Assembly: GCA_017651065.1 (NCBI GenBank)
Contig: JAGCDP010000030.1
Span: 1-64,000, forward strand
Reading direction: 5' to 3'
DNA length: 64,000 bases
From: Treponema sp.
GTDB taxonomy: Bacteria > Spirochaetota > Spirochaetia > Treponematales > Treponemataceae
In this document: positions 53,143-60,500 of the stretch, in pieces
How positions within the stretch are numbered: the first letter of the stretch is position 1
How the letters are laid out: each line of letters starts with the position of its first letter
Notes under the pieces: model-generated
Databases searched by the model: none
What the model saw: the letters and a program-made list of their open reading frames with translations, nothing else
What the model was told of the DNA's origin: nothing
Program-made: the position numbers and the translations under genes

Positions 53143-55440
53143 TTAATGATTAGAGTCCTTACTGTCGAGTGCTATTTTTTCCCTGAGCTTGCGGGCAGCT
53201 GCAACAAGATTTGTAAGGCTTGGAACAGTTTCTTCTTCGCCGCGGGTTTTAAGTCCGCAGTCAGGATTTACCCAGAGCTTTTCCTTCTGAACCTTTGCAA
53301 GCATTTTTTCAAGAGCAGCAACAATTTCTTCTACAGAAGGAACACGGGCAGAGTGAATGTCATAAACGCCGGGGCCTACCTCTGTACGGAAGTTTGCTTC
53401 TTTAAGGGCGTCAAGAATCTTAAGGTCGGCGCGGCTTGCTTCAAAAGTAATAACATCTGCATCCATTGCGTCAATATCGCGGATAATATCGTTGAACTCG
53501 CTGTAGCACATGTGGGTATGAATCTGAGTCTGAGGCTGAACTTTGGCATGAACAAGACGGAAAGCAGGAATTGCCCAGTCAAGATATTCACTATGCCAGT
53601 CTGAACGGCGCAGAGGAAGCTTTTCGCGCAGGGCTGCTTCGTCAATCTGAATGATTTTGATTCCGTTTTTTTCAAGGTCTAAAACTTCATCGCGGATTGC
53701 AAGGGCAAGCTGCTGGGCCTGTTCCTTAAGACTTATATCTTCACGAGGGAAGGACCAGTTCAAAATTGTAACAGGACCTGTGAGCATTCCCTTTACGATT
53801 TTGTCTGTCTGGCTCTGGGCAAATACTGACCATTCAACAGTCATCGGTTTGTTACGGCTAACATCACCCCAGATTACAGGAGGCTTTACACAGCGGGTAC
53901 CATAAGACTGAACCCAGGCGTTCTGAGTAAAAATGTATCCGTCCAGCTGATTTCCAAAATATTCAACCATATCGTTGCGTTCAAACTCTCCGTGAACAAG
54001 AACATCAAGTCCAAGTTTTTCCTGCAGGTGAATACAGTCTGCAATTTTCTTCTGATTGAATTCTACATACTGCTCGCGGGTAATACTTCCCTTTTTGTAA
54101 GCGGCGCGGTTTGCACGAACTTCCTTTGTCTGAGGAAAGCTTCCGATTGTTGTAATCGGGAAAAGAGGAAGTTTAAAAGTCTGATGCTGGATTTTTTCAC
54201 GCTCTGCAAAATCAGGCTTACGGATAAAGTCTTCTTCCTTGAGCTGAGCAAGTGCTTTTGTAACATCCGGATTTTTGAGTACGCGGTCTTTTGCAAAAAG
54301 CTTTTTGTTTTCTTCCAGAGCTGCGGCGTCGACTGAAGCAAGGTCGCGTAATTCTGTAAGCTTTTCTTCTGCGTAGGCAAAATGTTTTAAGATGTCATCA
54401 AAAAGCTTTTCTTCTGATTGAGTTGTATATGGTACATGAAGAAGTGAACAGGAAGTACCGATTACGATATTATCACACGGCACTGATTTTTTAATCTCTT
54501 CAATCAGTTCATTTTTTTTCTGATAATCTGCACGCCAGATATTTTTTCCGTTGATGATTCCGGCAAAAAGAAGAGTGTCCTTTGCAAAGCCCTTTTGAAC
54601 AAGTTCAAGAGTTTTCTTTCCCTCTACAAAATCAAGACCGATAGCATCAAAGCCAAGGCTGCAAACTTCATTATAAATATCTCGGATATCGCCAAAATAA
54701 GTCTGAAGAATAATTTTGATTTTTGACTGGGCACGAAGCTTTTGGATCAGGTTATTGTAAATTGAAACAAAAAGAGCCTTATCTGTGCCGGTCATATCAA
54801 AGACAAGAGCAGGTTCAGCAAAGCTTATCCATTCGGCACCTGCTTCGCTGAGTGAACTTGCAAGCTTAACAAATGTGTCTACTGCAGTCTCTGCAAAATC
54901 TGCAGCCTTTTTTGTACCGGTATAAGTTGCAAGATGCAGGAAGGTATAAGGGCCGATAACACTTGGAACAGTCTGAATACCTGCGTCCTTTGCTTCCTTA
55001 TATTCTGCGAGCACTTTATTGTCTGCCTGCAAAGAAATAACTGTGTTGTCGGAAATCTCAGGTACAATATAGTGATAGTTTGTGTTAAACCATTTTTTCA
55101 TTGGAAGGGCTTTTACGTCTCCGGCAGCTCCCTGATAACCGTGGGCTGCTGCAAAATATTTGTCCAGAGGGCTTAGATTAAGGGCTGTATAACGAGCCGG
55201 CACTGCTCCAAGCAGGAATGCTGTATCAAGCATGTTGTCATAAAAAGAAAAATCATTAGAAGGAATAAAGGTAATTTCTGCTTCCTGTTGTTTTTTCCAG
55301 CCGTAAGCTCTGAGCTGGGCTGCAGTGCTCTGAAGCTCTGCTTCTGAAAGCTCACCCTTAAAAAACTTTTCACTTGCAAATTTTAATTCGCGGTTTTTTC
55401 CGATGCGCGGAAAACCAATTACACTTGTTTTGAATGCCAT
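53143..55440 (-). CDS. metE: Cobalamin-independent methionine synthase
   Basis: A 765-residue zinc enzyme that transfers the methyl group from 5-methyltetrahydropteroyl-glutamate to homocysteine without B12. The N-terminal half opens VIGFPRIGKNRELKFASEKFFKG. The catalytic half has TTIGSFPQTKEVR, IDEAALREKLPLR, HTHMCYSEF with the zinc His and Cys, and NPDCGLKTR with the second zinc Cys. Length is normal. Its promoter has TATAAT at 55474-55479 but a poor -35, as expected for activator-dependent expression. The use of MetE rather than MetH points to independence from B12 for this step. Confidence 0.96.
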   Translation of the reverse strand: MAFKTSVIGFPRIGKNRELKFASEKFFKGELSEAELQSTAAQLRAYGWKKQQEAEITFIPSNDFSFYDNMLDTAFLLGAVPARYTALNLSPLDKYFAAAHGYQGAAGDVKALPMKKWFNTNYHYIVPEISDNTVISLQADNKVLAEYKEAKDAGIQTVPSVIGPYTFLHLATYTGTKKAADFAETAVDTFVKLASSLSEAGAEWISFAEPALVFDMTGTDKALFVSIYNNLIQKLRAQSKIKIILQTYFGDIRDIYNEVCSLGFDAIGLDFVEGKKTLELVQKGFAKDTLLFAGIINGKNIWRADYQKKNELIEEIKKSVPCDNIVIGTSCSLLHVPYTTQSEEKLFDDILKHFAYAEEKLTELRDLASVDAAALEENKKLFAKDRVLKNPDVTKALAQLKEEDFIRKPDFAEREKIQHQTFKLPLFPITTIGSFPQTKEVRANRAAYKKGSITREQYVEFNQKKIADCIHLQEKLGLDVLVHGEFERNDMVEYFGNQLDGYIFTQNAWVQSYGTRCVKPPVIWGDVSRNKPMTVEWSVFAQSQTDKIVKGMLTGPVTILNWSFPREDISLKEQAQQLALAIRDEVLDLEKNGIKIIQIDEAALREKLPLRRSDWHSEYLDWAIPAFRLVHAKVQPQTQIHTHMCYSEFNDIIRDIDAMDADVITFEASRADLKILDALKEANFRTEVGPGVYDIHSARVPSVEEIVAALEKMLAKVQKEKLWVNPDCGLKTRGEEETVPSLTNLVAAARKLREKIALDSKDSNH

Positions 55441-55473
55441 AATGCTTTACCTACCTTTTTACTAGATAATTAG

Positions 55474-55479
55474 ATTATA
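55474..55479 (-). promoter_or_regulatory. -10 box of metE
   Basis: TATAAT on the minus strand. The 17-nt-spaced -35 position (55497-55502) reads TTTTCT, which is weak. This predicts transcription near 55467 and a leader of about 27 nt. Confidence 0.6.
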
Positions 55480-55525
55480 GGGAAAAATCCTTCAGAAGAA
55501 AAATACTATTTTCAAACACTTGACA

Positions 55526-55540
55526 ATAGCTTTAACCTAT
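55526..55540. promoter_or_regulatory. LysR-type operator between metE and the regulator gene
   Basis: ATAGCTTTAACCTAT is a T-N11-A dyad (ATAG/CTAT). It resembles the Met-box bound by methionine-related LysR regulators (ATAG..CTAT). Its centre is about 66 bp upstream of the predicted metE start, the classic LysR recognition position, and it also covers -35 to -49 of the regulator gene. Confidence 0.6.
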
Positions 55541-55559
55541 GGCACAAATTCCCTTCATA

Positions 55560-55568
55560 TGCTACTAT
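55560..55568 (+). promoter_or_regulatory. Extended -10 promoter of the LysR gene, leaderless type
   Basis: TGC followed by TACTAT (55563-55568), ending 6 nt before ATG 55575. It has the same TGC-plus-hexamer form as the addB and radical SAM promoters. Confidence 0.55.
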
Positions 55569-55574
55569 AAAAGC

Positions 55575-56480
55575 ATGACCTTACAGCAATTAAAATATGC
55601 AATAGCCGTTGCAGACACAGGAAACATAACAGAAGCTTCGCGCAGGGTATTCATTTCCCAGCCAAGCCTTACCGCCGCAATCCGTGAGCTCGAAGAAGAA
55701 ATGGGAATCACAATTTTTTCCCGCTCAAACAAGGGAGTTACAATTACAAACGAGGGAGATCAGTTTTTATCCTACGCCCGCCAGGTTCTGGAACAGGCCT
55801 CCCTCCTCGAAGACCGCTTTAAGGGCAACAGCAAGGGTTCCACAATTTTTTCTGTAAGCTGCCAGCATTATTCTTTTGCCGTAAATGCCTTTGTAGAAGT
55901 AATTCGTGAATTCGGCGGAAATGAATATGACTTTACCCTGCGCGAAACTCAGACCCACGAAATTATAGAAGACGTAGCCCATCTTAAAAGCGAGGTTGGA
56001 GTTTTATATACCAGCTCCCGCAACAAGGATGTAATTACAAAGCTCATAAAGAAAAACAATCTGAACTTTGAAGCTCTTTTTACAAGGCCCCTGCATGTTT
56101 TTATTTCAAACAAAAATCCTCTTGCCAAAAAGAAAAAAATCAAGCTTACAGATTTGTCTTCCTTCCCCTACCTGACCTATGAACAGGGAGATTTCAATTC
56201 CTTTTATTTTGCCGAGGAGCCCCTTACCCAGATTGATTTTGACTGCCCTAAAAACATAAAGGTCCGCGACCGTGCAACACTTTTTAATCTTTTGATTGGT
56301 CTGGACGGCTACACAATCTGTTCAGGAATCATAAGCCACGAATTAAACGGCCCCGAAATAATTTCAAGACCACTGGCAGTATCGGACAGTATGACAGTTG
56401 GAGTTATTACAAGAAAGGGAATGGTTTTATCAAGATATGCCCAGGTCTACATAGACTGGCTCAGGAAGCATCATAATTAA
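55575..56480 (+). CDS. LysR-family regulator, probably of methionine genes
   Basis: A 301-residue regulator. ATG 55575 (MTLQQLKYAIAVADTGN) gives the normal LysR N-terminus; the upstream ATG 55539 adds 12 atypical residues and would require a transcript starting inside the operator. The helix-turn-helix is near residues 15-40 (NITEASRRVFISQPSLTAAIRELEEE). The effector-binding domain covers about 90-300. It is divergent from metE-metF with an operator between them, so activation of metE and self-repression are likely. A sulfur metabolite such as homocysteine is the probable effector, by analogy with MetR. The 3' end overlaps leuA by 20 bp. Confidence 0.85.
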   Translation: MTLQQLKYAIAVADTGNITEASRRVFISQPSLTAAIRELEEEMGITIFSRSNKGVTITNEGDQFLSYARQVLEQASLLEDRFKGNSKGSTIFSVSCQHYSFAVNAFVEVIREFGGNEYDFTLRETQTHEIIEDVAHLKSEVGVLYTSSRNKDVITKLIKKNNLNFEALFTRPLHVFISNKNPLAKKKKIKLTDLSSFPYLTYEQGDFNSFYFAEEPLTQIDFDCPKNIKVRDRATLFNLLIGLDGYTICSGIISHELNGPEIISRPLAVSDSMTVGVITRKGMVLSRYAQVYIDWLRKHHN

Positions 56481-58152
56481 TTGCACTTACTATAGCCGCA
56501 ATACCCGCACGTCCAACGTTGGAGCTCTTACCCACACCCCAGACAGACTTGCCGTCTTCGCGGACAATCTGAACATAAGAAATAGCGTGTGTATCGGAAC
56601 CCGAACCAATAGAATGTTCATGGAATGATGTAATATTAAAACGAGGTGCCGAAGTTCTTTTCATGATATTTACAAAGGCATCCAAAGGTCCGTTACCCGA
56701 AGAAGTAATTACATACTTTTTACCAAGCCAGACAATTGTTGCAGTTGCATTTACGTGCTCTACACCTTCACCGCCGCGTTCCCCTTCAACGTGTCTTTCT
56801 GTAATTTCCAGAACATTGAGAGGCGATTTTGTATTTATCCATTTTTCTTCAAAAAGCTGGTATATTTCTTCCGGCGAAAGTTCCCTCCGCAGTTCATCTG
56901 CCCTAGCCTTAACAACCTGACCAATTACAGGGTGCATGGCCTTTGGAGGCATAAGACCAAAGTTTTCTTCCAGAATATAGGCTGCCCCACCCTTTCCGCT
57001 CTGACTGTTTATGCGGATAATATCTTTATATTCACGGCCAATATCATGAGGATCAATCGGCAGATATGGGATGTCCCAATATGCATTTTCATCAAGCTTA
57101 CGGCGGGCGTCCATTGCCTTGCGGATTGCATCTTGATGTCCACCACTAAAAGCAGTATAAACAAGTTCTCCTGAATAAGGATGTCTTGGAGGTATAAACA
57201 TTCCCGTAAGTCTTTCATAAGTTTCGCAGACAGAATCCAGGTTAGACAAATCTAACTTTGGATCAATTCCCTGGGTATACATATTCAATGCAAGAGTAAT
57301 TAAATCTACATTGCCGGTGCGTTCTCCGTTTCCAAAAAGGCAGCCTTCTACCCGCTGGGCTCCTGCTAAAAGACCAAGCTCACACTGGGCAACACCTTCG
57401 CCTCTGTCATTATGATTATGAAGAGAAATAATGCAGCTGTCCCGGTCGGCTATATTCCTGCAAAAATATTCAATCTGGTCGGCAAAAAGATTCGGCATAC
57501 TGCATTCAACTGTTGCAGGAAGATTTAAAATCACTTTATTCTGAGGGCTGGCTTCCCACTCCTTCATAACTGCGGCACAAACTTCAATAGAAAAATCTTC
57601 TTCTGTCTGAGTAAAATTTTCAGGCGAAAATTCCAGGGTAATATTTGTACCTTCCTGCTTAAGAGGTTTCAGGGCTTTCTTTACAGCCTTAACCCCAGAA
57701 ACAACAAGGTCAATCATTTCTTCTTTTGACTTTCCAAAGTTGTATTTGCGCTGAGCAGGAGAAATTGCTGTATAAATATGAAAAATTACATTCTTAGCCC
57801 CACGAAGGCATTCAAGAGTTTTTAGAACAAATGTTTCGCGGGCCTGGCAAAGCACCTGAATTGTAACATCATCAGGAACAAGTTTTTCGTCAATAAGGCG
57901 GCGGATAAAATCATATTCTGTATTGCTGGAAGAAGGATAGCCTACTTCTATCTGCTTAAAACCAAGGGCAACGAGCATTTTAAAAAATTCAATTTTTGCA
58001 TCAATGTCCATTGGGGCTACCAGAGCCTGATTTCCATCCCTTAAATCAACGGAACACCAGACAGGAGCAGACTCCAGCCTTTTTGAAGGCCAGGTCCTGT
58101 CGTCTAGAGAAACTCCTTTAAACTGCTGATACTTTCCATTGTATTGCTTCAT
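56461..58152 (-). CDS. leuA: 2-isopropylmalate synthase (long form)
   Basis: A 563-residue enzyme that condenses acetyl-CoA and 2-ketoisovalerate in the first committed step of leucine synthesis. This is the long fungal/actinobacterial-type LeuA (starting QYQ.. and WPSKRLESAPVWCSVDLRDGNQAL) rather than the 510-residue E. coli type. Catalytic marks are DLRDGNQAL, HNHNDRGEGVAQCE (HxH metal site) and GNGERTGNVDL. The C-terminal LeuA regulatory domain (about 430-560) gives leucine feedback inhibition in this family. The start overlaps the DUF4954 stop (ATGA). Confidence 0.94.
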   Translation of the reverse strand: MKQYNGKYQQFKGVSLDDRTWPSKRLESAPVWCSVDLRDGNQALVAPMDIDAKIEFFKMLVALGFKQIEVGYPSSSNTEYDFIRRLIDEKLVPDDVTIQVLCQARETFVLKTLECLRGAKNVIFHIYTAISPAQRKYNFGKSKEEMIDLVVSGVKAVKKALKPLKQEGTNITLEFSPENFTQTEEDFSIEVCAAVMKEWEASPQNKVILNLPATVECSMPNLFADQIEYFCRNIADRDSCIISLHNHNDRGEGVAQCELGLLAGAQRVEGCLFGNGERTGNVDLITLALNMYTQGIDPKLDLSNLDSVCETYERLTGMFIPPRHPYSGELVYTAFSGGHQDAIRKAMDARRKLDENAYWDIPYLPIDPHDIGREYKDIIRINSQSGKGGAAYILEENFGLMPPKAMHPVIGQVVKARADELRRELSPEEIYQLFEEKWINTKSPLNVLEITERHVEGERGGEGVEHVNATATIVWLGKKYVITSSGNGPLDAFVNIMKRTSAPRFNITSFHEHSIGSGSDTHAISYVQIVREDGKSVWGVGKSSNVGRAGIAAIVSAINYDAS

Positions 58153-60332
58153 TTATTTTCGCAAAGGCCTTTGAACAATTCCTTTATTTCTGCAGTAAAC
58201 TGTGCAGTATCTTCGCGTAATCCTACGAGGAACGAGTTGTCCTGCAAAGGTCCAATTACTGCATCCATTTCCTTCTGATTTCTGTATACCATGTTTCTGT
58301 AGTAATCGGTGTAATCTTTTTCGCGAGAACCGAATGCTGCATTATAAATATCATAAGCACAAACTGTAACATCATCAGAAATATTGCGGTACAAATCAAA
58401 AGTAAAGTCTTCGATTGGGCGTGAGTAAAGCTTTTCCAAAAGATAAAGTGCATAGCGAACTTTATACTGCTCATATTCCTTCTGACAATCATTGTAGAAG
58501 TTATGAACACTTTCCCAGTCATCAATTGCACCTTCTTTGATTTTTGCAAAAAGCTCCTGGATTTTTTGTGAAGGAATAATCTGTCCGCCAACGCATTCCC
58601 ATTCTGTATAAAGAGGAAGCTCGCGGATTTTTTTGATAAGCTCAAGAGTAAGATATTCAGCACCAGCAGACTTACAGTATTCCATAAGGGAACGGGTTGC
58701 AAAATACTTAACAATCTTGCGGTACATCTTATATGCTTGAACAGGTTTGTGAATTGTAGCTCCAAACTTTTTCTGGCAGACAGGATCTTCAAGAACAAAG
58801 TCGGCTTCCGGATTCTGATGCAGATAATCCTTGGCCTTCTGATAAATCTTTGCCTGGTCGGTAGCGCCTTCCATAACATCATTCTTTGTATTAAGAAGAT
58901 ATTTTGAAGTAAGCCCTATAATTCTGTCCAGAGCGCTCATTATTTCCTGCATTGTATCCGGAGCAAAAGGATCTGTTTCTATATTCTGAACCTTGATTGC
59001 ACGCTTATCACGCTTTTTGAATTTATTGTTGTTCCTGGTAATAGCGAACATATCATACATAAACCAGAAAGCCGGAACAATTCTGATTGCCTGATTTCCG
59101 TTAAGGCCCGGAGAAACAAGCGCAAACGGATAAGGAATATCAAGCTCGTTCTGATAGCTTCCTTTTGAAACAAGCACGAATGAAGCAAAACGGCTGTTAT
59201 GTTTAAAGTCAGAACACAAGCCTGGCCAGAATCCGCGCTTAGCAAAAATTTCACCGTCGGGACTTCGGCTGTTATGGTTACTTCCGATTGTTGCACCAGA
59301 AGCAATATTAGACTGTCCCATAATTGTAGTTGCAATAAGGAATGAAGAGTTATGATGCTGCTCGTGGAATGGGAATACAAGGTTGTTCAAAACTTCACAA
59401 CATGAAATTGTAGAGTTATCGCCAAGTACAGAGTTCAAAACACGTGCACCATATTTTACCTGACAGTTGCGGCCAATTACAAAGCGAACTGCAATTGCCT
59501 GATAGAAGGCGCGGCTTCCGTATCCAAAAATACCGTTTACCATTTCTACACCTTCACCAATCTGACTTGGTTCTTCCGGTGAAGAAAGGATTGAAACGTT
59601 CTTAAGTTTAAACGCACCCTTGATGTATGCGCACTTACCGATTTTTGCGTCTTTAATAATGCTGCAGTTTTTAATTACAGAATCATCATCAATAAAGCCG
59701 TAAGTATTAAGCTTGCCGTCGTTGCCCTTTTCTGTGAGTGCAACAAAACGTTCAAGCAGCTCAGGGTCATCGCGGTAATGAGACCAGATGTATGCATCGG
59801 CAGGAATCATGCTTTCAAAAGGAAGCACGCTTCGCCCATCGTTTTCGTTTGCAACACCAATCCAGATTCTGTTATCTTCCGGTTCACCTTCTTTAAGAAT
59901 ACCGTTTCCAAACTTTGAATGTTTTGTACAGCAAAGCTCGTTAATATTAAAAAGAATTACGCGGTTTCCGAAACGATAGTTATCAAGATAGTAAACATTG
60001 CGGATTACATTATCATCGCCGGTTACAACATCGCTCAAGCGGGAACGGCGGATACCACAAGTAAGAGTAAGATCATTATAAGTAAGATTAACCTTGCGAA
60101 GTCTGCCTAATATAATAAAACCTGAAAAGAACGAAAGATGTATAAGAGTCGGGTCAAAATTGCCTTCGCCGTCTTGAACATAAAAGTTTTCCCATGTAGG
60201 GTCATCATTGTGATTGAGATTCTTTTCAAGAATTTCAATTTCATCTTTTCGCAAATGGCGTTTTCCCTTCAAAAGCTCTTGAGGTATAGCCACTGCATTC
60301 TGTTTTTCATTAAATTCCTGGACTTTAACCAT
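58149..60332 (-). CDS. DUF4954-family left-handed beta-helix protein
   Basis: A 727-residue cytoplasmic protein without a signal peptide. Its sequence matches the DUF4954 family known from Bacteroidota and spirochaetes. The first half (about 60-400) has hexapeptide-like repeats (IGEG, VIGRNCQVKYGARVLNSVLGDNSTI, NIASGATIGSNHNSRSPDGE), as in acyltransferases and nucleotide-sugar pyrophosphorylases, and probably forms a left-handed beta-helix. The second half is helical. The function is unknown. The -10 box TAAAAT at 60341-60346 gives a leader of about 2 nt. It overlaps leuA by 4 bp, suggesting some link to leucine or central metabolism, but this may be chance. Confidence 0.8.
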   Translation of the reverse strand: MVKVQEFNEKQNAVAIPQELLKGKRHLRKDEIEILEKNLNHNDDPTWENFYVQDGEGNFDPTLIHLSFFSGFIILGRLRKVNLTYNDLTLTCGIRRSRLSDVVTGDDNVIRNVYYLDNYRFGNRVILFNINELCCTKHSKFGNGILKEGEPEDNRIWIGVANENDGRSVLPFESMIPADAYIWSHYRDDPELLERFVALTEKGNDGKLNTYGFIDDDSVIKNCSIIKDAKIGKCAYIKGAFKLKNVSILSSPEEPSQIGEGVEMVNGIFGYGSRAFYQAIAVRFVIGRNCQVKYGARVLNSVLGDNSTISCCEVLNNLVFPFHEQHHNSSFLIATTIMGQSNIASGATIGSNHNSRSPDGEIFAKRGFWPGLCSDFKHNSRFASFVLVSKGSYQNELDIPYPFALVSPGLNGNQAIRIVPAFWFMYDMFAITRNNNKFKKRDKRAIKVQNIETDPFAPDTMQEIMSALDRIIGLTSKYLLNTKNDVMEGATDQAKIYQKAKDYLHQNPEADFVLEDPVCQKKFGATIHKPVQAYKMYRKIVKYFATRSLMEYCKSAGAEYLTLELIKKIRELPLYTEWECVGGQIIPSQKIQELFAKIKEGAIDDWESVHNFYNDCQKEYEQYKVRYALYLLEKLYSRPIEDFTFDLYRNISDDVTVCAYDIYNAAFGSREKDYTDYYRNMVYRNQKEMDAVIGPLQDNSFLVGLREDTAQFTAEIKELFKGLCENK

Positions 60333-60340
60333 AATAGGCT

Positions 60341-60346
60341 ATTTTA
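60341..60346 (-). promoter_or_regulatory. -10 box of DUF4954-leuA
   Basis: TAAAAT on the minus strand, 8 nt before ATG 60332, predicting a leader of about 2 nt. No ribosome-binding site and no clear -35. Confidence 0.45.
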
Positions 60347-60380
60347 CAATATTTCAAGAAAAAAATATAGAGATTTTTAA

Positions 60381-60459
60381 TACTGGATTGCCACGTCGCT
60401 GCGCTCCTCGCAATGACGGGAGCAATTTGTCATTGCGAGCGAAGCGTGGCAATCCAGTA
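60381..60459. repeat. Palindromic element B, 79 bp
   Basis: The same family as element A but in the opposite orientation: the arm with GTCGCTGCGCTCCTCGC is on the left and the shorter GCGAGCGAAGC arm on the right. The ends are TACTGGATTGCC/GGCAATCCAGTA, with a central loop of about 11 nt. It lies in the 168-bp divergent gap between DUF4954 and the M16-like gene, outside both predicted promoters. Confidence 0.88.
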
Positions 60460-60488
60460 ATTTGATGGATTTTTAACCGTAAATAGCA

Positions 60489-60494
60489 TATAAT
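60489..60494 (+). promoter_or_regulatory. -10 box of the M16-like gene, leaderless type
   Basis: A perfect TATAAT ending 6 nt before ATG 60501. No ribosome-binding site and no good -35 box. Confidence 0.6.
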
Positions 60495-60500
60495 TACCAT

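Noticed and set aside
55520-55525. TTGACA as the -35 box of the lysR gene
   Set aside because: No -10 lies 16-18 nt downstream; the extended -10 at 55560-55568 is 37 nt away.
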